The notes under the pieces were generated by a model. The model was not told the DNA's origin. It saw only the letters and a program-made list of their open reading frames with translations, and made no database searches. A DNA stretch of 64,000 nucleotides, taken from positions 248,001-312,000 of the forward strand of contig NZ_CP024985.1 in assembly GCF_002803845.1 (NCBI RefSeq), read 5' to 3'. Below, one piece after another: positions 8,929 through 15,930 of this stretch (position 1 is its first letter; every line of letters starts with the position of its first letter). The translations under genes were made by a program, and so were the position numbers. The stretch is from Streptomyces lavendulae subsp. lavendulae. Its GTDB lineage: Bacteria; Actinomycetota; Actinomycetes; Streptomycetales; Streptomycetaceae.

Positions 8929-10677
8929 CTAGAACAAGGCGAGCCAGGCCCTGGTCTCGGCCGGGCCGAGTTCCGCGAAGAGGCCCGCGCGGATGGAGGC
9001 GTTGGTTTCGAGGTTCCGGGTGGTCAGCGCGTCATACGCGGAGTACCACACCTGCGTCGGCAACTGGTGGCAGCGCAGGTAGTGCTTGAAGGCCAGTTCG
9101 TCCTCGGCGCCGTCCCACAGGAGCCACCTGGTGCGCGGATAGCCGTGGCCGTTGCTGAAGACGGCGTTGAGGCCCCAGGCGACCTTGTCGATGAAGTCGT
9201 CCATGTAGCTTTCGAGGCTGCCGTCGTAGTTGCTCGCGAAAATGACGCGCCGTTTGTCGTCCAGGAACAGCCAGCGGGCGAAGTGGATGGTCTTGACCCC
9301 GGCCAGGCTGCCCCGGTTGAAGAAGTGGCGCACGCCGTAGTCGACGGCGAACAGCACCCCGGTCAGCGTGGCCCGCCGGAACCGACCGGACTTGACGAGG
9401 CCCACCGCCGTGAACGGATTCTGCGTGGCGAAGTCCTCGCAGGCCGCCAGCCTGGCCACGTGGTCACGTGAGGGGTGCTCCTGGCTGGGGACGTCACCCC
9501 GCTCGCGCCAGCGCAGCACCACGGCCCAGACCGGCAGTGCGATCAGGATGACGGGCAGCAGCGCGAGCGCGATCAGCGGTACGCCCGCGAGGTGCACCGC
9601 CTCCCGGATCTGCCACCGCAGCGCGGGCGGGGTGGGGCCTGACCGCGCCCAGGCCAGGTCGGGGCGACCGGCGACGTACCGCTGGATGGCGGCCCGTACC
9701 TCCGCCGGATCCGCGGTGGCCTGCTCGGCGCCGCGCCGGTCCAGGAACTCCTGGATCGCCTCGCGCAGCCGGGCTTCCTGCTGGATCTGGTGCAGGCTCC
9801 GGCCGACCGTATTGACGTAGAAGGCGTCGCTGGACACGCAGTGGGCCCGCAGCCACGCAACCCGCGCGGCATCCGGTGCGCCGTCGGGTGGATAGTTGCG
9901 GCAGTGCCCGAACACCTTTCCCAGGCCGCTGCCTGCCTTGGCGACGAGGTCGGCGAGGTGCGCGTCCAGCGGTGCGTCGGCCTCGCTCATGTAGACGATG
10001 CTCGCCGGCATCGTCTGCCCGGTGTGGTCCGTCTCCTCGGGAACGAGGACCAGTCGCGCGAAGTGGACGCCCGCCATCTCGGCGAAGTGGATGAACTCGC
10101 CTCCGGCGTGGCGGCGGTTGGCCTCGGCCAATACCTCTTGCACTTCGGCCACCCGGTCCGGGGGCACGGTGGCCCGGACGGTGACGGCGATCTGCTGCGA
10201 CGCGCGTCGAGACGAAGCTGATGCGGGCGAACCAGGAGAGGACAGGGCGAAATTGAGGATCTTGCGCCGCCCCCAATAGACGATGCCGAGATGGACGCCG
10301 GGCGCGACCTCCCGGATCTCGTCGCGGATCCAATGCGCGAGGGCGGACGTCCGGGAGTAGTCCAGCACGGTGCACTCCCCGCCGTCGAGCCGGCTGGCGC
10401 CGCGATACACCTTTGCCCGTATCGCGCGCACTCCGAACGGCGTGACTTTGTTGCGCAGTTCGCCCCGGTCGGCGTCGAACACCTTGCCCTTCCACGCGAT
10501 GAGCCGCACCAGCCGGGCCACCACCGTCGACAGCGCCGCCCCACGCGCCACCAGCACGGTGCCGCGTTCATCCCCGACGGGTACCTCTCCTGGGGGGCTC
10601 GTACGGAACAACTCATCGAGAGCGGGGCGGGAAAGGGTTATCAGCCGAGCGACATCCGCCCCCTTGGCACGGCTCAT
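8929..10677 (-). CDS. Hypothetical membrane protein with two ferredoxin-like half domains
   Basis: A 582-residue protein I cannot name. It holds an internal duplication: one unit at about 194-262 (VHFARLVLVPEE ... GSGLGKVFGHCRNYP) and a second at about 464-525 (IHFARWLFLDDK ... WGLNAVFSNGHGYP). Both show the beta-strand IHFAR, a helix, and a G/N-x-VF-x-x-(G/C)xx-YP close, as in alpha+beta ferredoxin-like folds of the DyP/chlorite dismutase superfamily. Between them lies one membrane segment near 362-385 (VPLIALALLPVILIALPVW). The gene sits nine bases upstream of DyP and is likely co-translated with it, so a partner, electron donor or structural role for the peroxidase is a reasonable guess. 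Confidence 0.75.
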   Translation of the reverse strand: MSRAKGADVARLITLSRPALDELFRTSPPGEVPVGDERGTVLVARGAALSTVVARLVRLIAWKGKVFDADRGELRNKVTPFGVRAIRAKVYRGASRLDGGECTVLDYSRTSALAHWIRDEIREVAPGVHLGIVYWGRRKILNFALSSPGSPASASSRRASQQIAVTVRATVPPDRVAEVQEVLAEANRRHAGGEFIHFAEMAGVHFARLVLVPEETDHTGQTMPASIVYMSEADAPLDAHLADLVAKAGSGLGKVFGHCRNYPPDGAPDAARVAWLRAHCVSSDAFYVNTVGRSLHQIQQEARLREAIQEFLDRRGAEQATADPAEVRAAIQRYVAGRPDLAWARSGPTPPALRWQIREAVHLAGVPLIALALLPVILIALPVWAVVLRWRERGDVPSQEHPSRDHVARLAACEDFATQNPFTAVGLVKSGRFRRATLTGVLFAVDYGVRHFFNRGSLAGVKTIHFARWLFLDDKRRVIFASNYDGSLESYMDDFIDKVAWGLNAVFSNGHGYPRTRWLLWDGAEDELAFKHYLRCHQLPTQVWYSAYDALTTRNLETNASIRAGLFAELGPAETRAWLALF

Positions 10678-10721
10678 CGCACACCTCCGTGTGCCATACC
10701 ACCAGGGTGTTTCACCAGGCG

Positions 10722-11024
10722 TTACTGCTGCTCCAGGTATTCCTGCAGCCGTGCGAGCAACGCCGCGAACGCGGGGGTCATGGCGGCGTCCGACTGCTTG
10801 AGGACCGTCGATCGGCCGCCGTCCTCCACCGTTATGGTGTAGCTCATCGCGTCCCTGGCCCGGCTGGGCTGGTCCGCCACGGGCGATACGACGGCCGCCG
10901 CCACCAGCCGGGCCAGCTCCGAAGCGGCGTTCTCCGCCAGGGTGTCCGTATCCAGCACCTTGGGCGGGAGGCGGAGATTGACCGTCGCCGCCAGCCCGCC
11001 GTGTGTCGCCAGAGTCACCTTCAT
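10722..11024 (-). CDS. Emfourin-type inhibitor of M4 peptidases
   Basis: A 100-residue protein starting at the ATG at 11024 (MKVTLATHGGLAATVNLRLP). Length, the N-terminal beta-hairpin, the SYTITVEDGG segment (residues 61-70) and its place directly after a protealysin-like gene on the same strand match emfourin, the small slow-binding inhibitor encoded next to protealysin. The gap to the protease is 35 bases. It probably keeps the cytoplasmic protease inactive until needed. A longer reading to 11399 overlaps the protease gene and is rejected. Confidence 0.8.
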   Translation of the reverse strand: MKVTLATHGGLAATVNLRLPPKVLDTDTLAENAASELARLVAAAVVSPVADQPSRARDAMSYTITVEDGGRSTVLKQSDAAMTPAFAALLARLQEYLEQQ

Positions 11025-11059
11025 TGCGCGCACCCTCGTATCGGCGGCAATTCCTGGTG

Positions 11060-12277
11060 TCAGCCGGTCCCCTTCAACGCGGCCACGTCCTTGGCCAGTC
11101 TCGTCATCTGGGCGCTCAGTTCCCCGACCTGCCTGGTCAGGGCTGCGACGCCGTCCTGTCGGCTCAGGCCACCGTTCCCGTCGACGGTCCGGCTCCGCCC
11201 CCGGGCGACTCCGGCCGGGACGCCGCTGATGGGGATTTCCACCCCTTGCCACGCCGCCAGCACGGCCGACTGCTCGGCGCTGCCGACACCGAAGAGTTCC
11301 CCGGCCTTCTGGAACGTGGTGTCCGCGAAGTCCTGGAACTGGGTCTCGGAGCTGGACGCCTTCAGCGATTCGTACCAGATGGGCCCGGCACCCTCCCATG
11401 CGAATCCGCCGATGCCAACGGCCGCCAGGAAGAACGCCTTGTTCGGGATGCCCGAGTTGAAGTGCACCCCGCCGGAGTCCCCTTCCTCGGTGTCGGGAAG
11501 GTGAATGAACTTACTCATGCGGTCAGGCTGAGGGTCCTTTCCGAACAGTGCGTTGTCGTACGCGTGTCCCGGGGCCTTCATCGAACGCAGGGCGTCGGCA
11601 TCGATCCCCGGAGTCCACACGTCGGCCCCTATCAGCCAGTCCGCCTCGTCGACCGACTGCTTCAGCGACCACTGCTTCACCAGCGACCCGAAAACATCCG
11701 ACATCGACTCGTTCAGGGCCCCGGACTGGTTGTGGTACACGAGTCCGGCGGTGTGTTCGGTGACTCCGTGCGTCAACTCGTGCGCAATCACGTCGAGGGA
11801 TCTGGTGAGGTCACCCAGCATCTTTCCGTCGCCGTCGCCGAAGACCATCTGGCGGCCGTCCCAGAACGCATTGTTGAACTTCACACTGAAGTGAACGTAC
11901 CCGTCCAGGCGCATTCCGTGGCCGTCGATCGAGTCGCGCTGGAACACCTCCTTGTAGAAATCGCGTGTCAGGCCGAGTCCGCCGAACGCCCGGTTCGCGG
12001 ACTCGTCCGCGGACTCCGGTCCGTCCTCGGACCTGGCCATGACAGCGGATGCGAGGAAGCTCCCTTGGTCGCAGTCGAAGACGGTGCGCCGACCGTTGCC
12101 GGTGGCGGTTGCGGCCGGGCCGGCGAAGGACGCCCGGACCGCTCGTTCGCCCCGCAGGCGAGCGGTGGTCAGCATGGTGTCCAAGGCGGCCTGGCGCACG
12201 TCGCTGTCCTGGCTCTCCAGAAGCCTCTTCAGAAGGTGCGGGGGGATGATGCAGTTGAGTCGGGAGGTCTTGCTCAT
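11060..12277 (-). CDS. Protealysin-like M4 metallopeptidase precursor
   Basis: A 405-residue thermolysin-family zinc protease. The start at the ATG at 12277 has an AGGAGGT site and gives the short protealysin-type propeptide (SKTSRLNCIIPPHLLKRL), with the Cys-x-x-Pro-Pro feature of that group and no secretion signal. Zinc motif HELTHG (about residue 161), third ligand Glu in NESMSD (about 187) and substrate-binding His in GGVHFNSGIPNKAF (about 272) are all present, so it should be active after removal of the propeptide. It leads the co-directional set and is followed by its emfourin-like inhibitor. Confidence 0.93.
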   Translation of the reverse strand: MSKTSRLNCIIPPHLLKRLLESQDSDVRQAALDTMLTTARLRGERAVRASFAGPAATATGNGRRTVFDCDQGSFLASAVMARSEDGPESADESANRAFGGLGLTRDFYKEVFQRDSIDGHGMRLDGYVHFSVKFNNAFWDGRQMVFGDGDGKMLGDLTRSLDVIAHELTHGVTEHTAGLVYHNQSGALNESMSDVFGSLVKQWSLKQSVDEADWLIGADVWTPGIDADALRSMKAPGHAYDNALFGKDPQPDRMSKFIHLPDTEEGDSGGVHFNSGIPNKAFFLAAVGIGGFAWEGAGPIWYESLKASSSETQFQDFADTTFQKAGELFGVGSAEQSAVLAAWQGVEIPISGVPAGVARGRSRTVDGNGGLSRQDGVAALTRQVGELSAQMTRLAKDVAALKGTG

Positions 12278-12658
12278 GGGACACCTCCTGGGAAGGAAAA
12301 GCAACGGGCAAGCAGGCACCGGGGCGGGGAGGGTTTGCGGCGTTCGATGCGGCAGCACACAGCCTTGCCGCGCCTCTTGGAGAGGGTCTCGTGGACGAAC
12401 TGCAAGATGGAGTGCAGGAGCCCACTGGGCGCGGCAACAGTGGAAGAAGCATCGGCGCCGGCCAGCCCGGTTTCCAGAGGCGGGGCCATGCTCATATCAC
12501 CAGTCTCCGGCGCCCCCTGGCGACTGGCAAACGCAACCCGAGCGCACATGGGATGAACCCGGGCTCAGAGCCCCGGGGCGGGCCCCGGACGCGCGGGTGC
12601 CGCGGTTGCCTGCGGAAACGCGGCACCCGCCCGGCGGCACGGGCCGCCGGTCGTCAGC
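12278..12658. other. Intergenic, no supported gene
   Basis: Upstream region of the protease. A 91-codon frame on - (12274-12549) lacks a ribosome site and has poor coding composition. I see no clear promoter or hairpin. Confidence 0.4.
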
Positions 12659-13030
12659 TCAGGAGCCGTCGCCCGGGGGCGGGTCCGTGCACGCGTACTG
12701 CGCGTCGATCTCCTGCGCCGTCCTGGGTCCCTTCCGGGTCCAGTACGTACCCGCGGGCAGCTGCGCCGCGGCCACCTCGGCGGTGTCTAAGACCTCGCCC
12801 CGTCCTCCGCGTTCGGCGCCCGCCACGGAGACCGCGGGCAGCTTCGGCCGCACGGCGGGCTGCTGCCCCCCGGTGGCCCTCCCGAACTGCTCCGGCCTCC
12901 TGCGCGTGACGTCGCCACGCACGCCCTCGGGCGTGAGCGGGCCGGTCGCCTGCCACAGCAGCTCCTCGGTCTGCGAGTCGTGCACCCGCACCTCGTCGGC
13001 CTTCATGTACGGGCACAGCGGCCCCTTGAC
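12659..13030 (-). pseudogene. Hypothetical gene cut by an IS3 element
   Basis: A frame with good coding composition ends at 12659 and is open upstream of the internal ATG at 13006 up to about 13030 (VKGPLCPYMKADEVRVHD), where sequence typical of an IS3 left end begins. The 5' part of the gene is therefore missing. The remaining 120 or so residues show no known domain; a Cys near each end is the only notable feature. Confidence 0.5.
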
Positions 13031-13099
13031 TGTGAAGCTTCCCCTTGATCATGGGCACCTGGAGACTTGGACATTAGGCTCCAGAGGAAGTAGCACCCG

Positions 13100-13411
13100 G
13101 TGGTAAGCAAGTACACGAAGCGGTACTCGGTGGAGTACAAGCGGGACGCGATCGCGCTCGTCCACTCCTCCGGCAGGACTGTGACCGAGGTCGCCCGGGA
13201 GCTCGTGATCAGTTCGGAGTCCCTGCGGGGCTGGGTGAAGAAGGACCGTGCCGCCCAGGCGACGGCAGCTGGGTCGGTGCGGCCGGGGCAGCGGGGCGAC
13301 GATCGGGACGAAGAGCTGAAGCGGCTGCGCAAGCTGACGGCCGAGCAGGCCAAGGCGATCGAGATCCTGAAAAAAGCGACGGCCCTCTTCGCGAAGGAGA
13401 GCGACCGGTGA
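13100..13411 (+). CDS. IS3-family transposase OrfA
   Basis: 103 residues with an N-terminal helix-turn-helix (KRYSVEYKRDAIALVHSSGR ... VTEVARELVISSESLRGWV) and a C-terminal leucine-zipper-like helix (DEELKRLRKLTAEQAKAIEI). OrfA binds the IS ends and makes the OrfAB fusion by frameshift. The GTG at 13100 is the likely start. Its last codons overlap orfB by four bases (ATGA-type arrangement at 13408-13411). Confidence 0.85.
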   Translation: MVSKYTKRYSVEYKRDAIALVHSSGRTVTEVARELVISSESLRGWVKKDRAAQATAAGSVRPGQRGDDRDEELKRLRKLTAEQAKAIEILKKATALFAKESDR

Positions 13412-14012
13412 GCACGATATGCCGGTTCATTCACGTGGAGAAGGCAAACTGCCCCGTCACGCTGCTGTGCAAGGCCATGAAGACTGCCCGGTCCACGTAC
13501 TACGCCTGGGCGGCCGGCATCGAGGCCCGCGAGGCCAGGCGGCGGGCCGATAAGGCCCTGGCCCACGCGATCACGGTGATCCACCTCGCGTCCCGGCAGA
13601 ACTACGGCGTCCCCCGCATCACGGCTGAACTGCGACGGCAGGGCCGGAGGGGCAACCACGAGCGCGTCGCGCGGATCATGCGCGAGCACGGCATCGCCGG
13701 AAACAGCCGACGCACCGGGCGCCGCAGCCTCACCAAGGCCGACAGCAAGGCAGCCCCATCGCCGGACCTGATCGGCCGGGACTTCACCGCTGCCCGCCCC
13801 GGCGCGAAGATCGTCGGGAACATCACCTACATCCCCACCGCCGGGGGCCGGCTCTACCTCGCCTCATGGCTGGACCTGGCCACCCGCGAAGTGATCGGCT
13901 ACTCGATGGCCGACCACCACCGCGCTGACCTCGTCGTCGATGTCCTGGACATGGCCACCGCGCTGGGACGGCTGGAGCCCGGCTGCGTGATCCACAGCGA
14001 TCGCGGCTCGGA
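13408..14012 (+). pseudogene. IS3-family transposase OrfB, truncated in the catalytic core
   Basis: Shows the HTH_21 segment (NYGVPRITAELRRQG) and the first part of the DDE integrase core: the first Asp in VGNITYIPT (read as N/D variable here) and the second Asp in VIHSDRGSE at the break. After residue 201 the frame runs into unrelated sequence and stops at 14133; the last Glu of the DDE triad is missing, so it cannot be active. Confidence 0.85.
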
Positions 14013-14128
14013 AGGTGGATTCAACCGGCCGTCGCAACACCCTGACCTCGGAGGTGTGCGACGTGGCCACGGCGGACTGGAGTTTGAAGACCAGCGATGT
14101 TCCGGAGGGGCGGCGTCGGCAGTGGCGC
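14013..14128 (+). mobile_element. IS30-like 5' fragment
   Basis: Starts with GGTGGATTCAACCGGCCGTC, resembling the ends of streptomycete IS30 elements, and continues as an open frame (LTSEVCDVATADWSLKTSD, then EGRRRQWRAR) resembling a transposase N-terminus. It is cut at the GCTAGG site at 14129. Family placement is from memory of such ends and is moderate at best. Confidence 0.4.
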
Positions 14129-14134
14129 GCTAGG
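14129..14134. repeat. Target-site duplication GCTAGG, left copy
   Basis: Identical to 15192-15197 on the other side of the IS481 element. NCTAGN is the known preferred target of IS481, and six bases is the expected duplication. Confidence 0.85.
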
Positions 14135-15086
14135 TGTATTGACCCGCAGGGTTGTTTACGCGGCTGATGGGCGGGTGTCCGCCCAGGGCGGTGTGGCAGC
14201 GGTGGTGGTTGTAGGTGTGGAGGAAGTCTGCCAGGGCTGCTGTCCGCTCGTCGTTTGAGGTGTAGGGCCGCAGGTAGGCCCATTCGTCGAGCAGGGTGCG
14301 GTTGAAGCGTTCGACTTTGCCGTTGGTCTGGGGCCGGTAGGCGCGGGTGAGTTTGCCGCTCGCGCCGAGGTGGGCCAGGACGGTCTTCCAGGCCAGGCCC
14401 TTGCGGTAGGCCCAGGCGTTGTCGGTCAGGACCCGTTCGATGCGGGTGATGCCGTGGTGGTGGAAGAACGCGGCCGCGCGGGTGAGGAACCCCGCGCAGG
14501 TCGCGACCTTCTCGTCGGGGTGGATCTCGCTGTAGGCCAGGCGGGAGTGGTCGTCGACCGCGGAATGGACGTAGTCGAAGCCCATCCCGTTGCGGGTGGC
14601 ACGGCCGGCCTGCCGGCCCAGGGCCTTGTGGCCGCCGCCGTCGGGGATCCGGCCGAGCTTCTTCACATCGACATGGATCAGCTCGCCGGGCTTCTCGCGT
14701 TCGTAGCGGCGGATCAGGGTGCCGGTGGGACGGTCCATGAACGAGAGCCGGTTCAGACCGTGCCGGGTCAGGATTCGGTGGACGGTCGAGGCGGGCAGGC
14801 CAAGGACCGGGCCGATCCGGGCGGGGCCCAGCTTGCGGGCCCGCCGCAGGTCGCAGACCCTCGCTTCGACCTCGGCCGAGGTCCGGTGCGGGGTCGTGCG
14901 AGGTCGGCTGGAGCGGTCGTGCAACCCGGCCGGGCCGTTGTCCCGCCACCGGCGCACCCACTTGTGTGCGGTGGCCCGAGATATGCCCATCTCGGCGGCC
15001 ACGTGCGCGACCGGGCGGCCCGAAGCGACCCGCTCGACCAGCAGGCGCCTACCGAAGACGGTCAGCCGGGCATTACGGTGGGACAC
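14130..15086 (-). CDS. IS481-family transposase
   Basis: 318 residues from a GTG at 15086 (VSHRNARLTVFGRRLLVERV). Domains: N-terminal leucine-zipper/HTH (VAHVAAEMGISRATAHKWVR), a second HTH, then an rve integrase core. DDE residues are visible: Asp in ELIHVDVKKLG, Asp in ERVLTDNAWAY, and Glu in TNGKVERFNRTLL. It looks functional. The stop codon TAG lies in the flanking GCTAGG duplication, so the element borrows its stop from the target. A longer reading from 15161 has no support. Confidence 0.92.
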   Translation of the reverse strand: MSHRNARLTVFGRRLLVERVASGRPVAHVAAEMGISRATAHKWVRRWRDNGPAGLHDRSSRPRTTPHRTSAEVEARVCDLRRARKLGPARIGPVLGLPASTVHRILTRHGLNRLSFMDRPTGTLIRRYEREKPGELIHVDVKKLGRIPDGGGHKALGRQAGRATRNGMGFDYVHSAVDDHSRLAYSEIHPDEKVATCAGFLTRAAAFFHHHGITRIERVLTDNAWAYRKGLAWKTVLAHLGASGKLTRAYRPQTNGKVERFNRTLLDEWAYLRPYTSNDERTAALADFLHTYNHHRCHTALGGHPPISRVNNPAGQYT

Positions 15087-15191
15087 GAAGACCTCCGTTG
15101 TGCAATGGGTTCCTAGACAGCTCCCACCACACCGGAGGTCTTCGTCATGTTCAAGACCCACCGAGTGTCAACAACGCTCGTGATCAATACA
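14135..15191 (-). mobile_element. Intact IS481-family element, 1057 bp
   Basis: Both ends begin TGTATTGA when read inwards, and the inverted repeats stay similar for about 26 bases with mismatches in the middle. The element carries one transposase on - and is flanked by a perfect 6-bp GCTAGG duplication. Intact ends, an intact transposase and a perfect duplication point to a recent insertion. Confidence 0.9.
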
Positions 15192-15197
15192 GCTAGG
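15192..15197. repeat. Target-site duplication GCTAGG, right copy
   Basis: Right copy of the duplication made by the IS481-family element. Confidence 0.85.
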
Positions 15198-15645
15198 CAG
15201 TGTCTGATGGCTCCTGCCCGGGTGGTGGATCTACCGCTGTTCTGGGCAAGAAGTCGTCATGGCGCGCTCGGCATGAACTGACGAATGCTCAGTGGGATCG
15301 CATAGCCCCGTTGCTGCCGGAGACCGGTAGCCCGGGTGGTCGGTGGGCCGATCACCGGACGGTGGTCAACAGGGTGTTCTACCGGACTCGGACGGGGATT
15401 CCCTGGCGTGACCTGCCCGAACGTTACGGATCCTGGCAGACCGTTTACGAACGTCACCGCCGCTGGTCGGCCGACGGCACCTGGTCGAGGATCCTGCGGG
15501 CGTTGCAGGCCGACGCCGATGCCACCGCCCCGGACGCGGACGGCTCGTGGGCGGTGAACGTCGACTCCACCACCTGCCGGGCCCATCAGCACGCGGCCGG
15601 AGCCCGGCACGCACCCCCGGCCGACCACCCCGAAAAGGCGCCTCT
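15193..15645 (+). pseudogene. IS5-family element, left end and transposase N-terminal half
   Basis: GGCAGTGTCTGATGGCTCC following CTAG looks like an IS5 (IS427-group) end. The frame RHELTNAQWDRIAPLLP ... WRDLPERYGSWQTVYERH ... AHQHAAGAR is the DUF4096/N-terminal half of an IS5 transposase. Similarity ends near 15645 and the frame stops at 15667; the catalytic second half is absent. Confidence 0.75.
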
Positions 15646-15662
15646 ATGGCTTTCGTCAAGCT

Positions 15663-15872
15663 GTTAGAACGGGCCCTCCTCACGCCTGGCTGGAGGAGTA
15701 CAGCCGACGGGTCGGGGACGATCCCGCGCCCAGGACCCGCCTGCCCCTGCAAACCCTTGCTGTGGCCGCCCTCGCCGTCCAGGTGCACGGCTGGGAGCTC
15801 GGCGTGCGCTCCCGCTGTCTGCCCCCGCCGCTGCTGGGCGTTCCGGACGCGCGGCCGGACAGCGGCCCGGCC
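15663..15872 (+). pseudogene. C-terminal fragment of an unknown gene
   Basis: A frame with good codon bias (HAWLEEYSRRVGDDPAPRTR, then LPLQTLAVAALAVQVHGWEL) ends with TGA at 15870-15872. It has no start and begins right where the IS5 fragment ends, so it is probably the tail of a gene lost in the IS rearrangements. Function unknown. Confidence 0.35.
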
Positions 15873-15930
15873 CTCTGAGACACCCGGTGGGCGTCCGTGG
15901 CCGGGGGGCCTCGCCGTCGTCGGTGGAAGG

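Larger units (their letters stand above)
13030..14012 (+). mobile_element. IS3-family element, right part missing
   Basis: The left end reads TGTGAAGCTTCCCCTTGATC, the common start of actinobacterial IS3 elements, followed by overlapping orfA and orfB. Homology stops abruptly near 14012 inside orfB, just after the HSDRG motif, where IS30-like sequence begins. The right inverted repeat and any target duplication are not seen. Confidence 0.7.

Noticed and set aside
10722-11399. Longer 225-codon version of the emfourin-like gene
   Set aside because: Its first 125 codons overlap the protease gene in another frame; the ATG at 11024 gives the family length.
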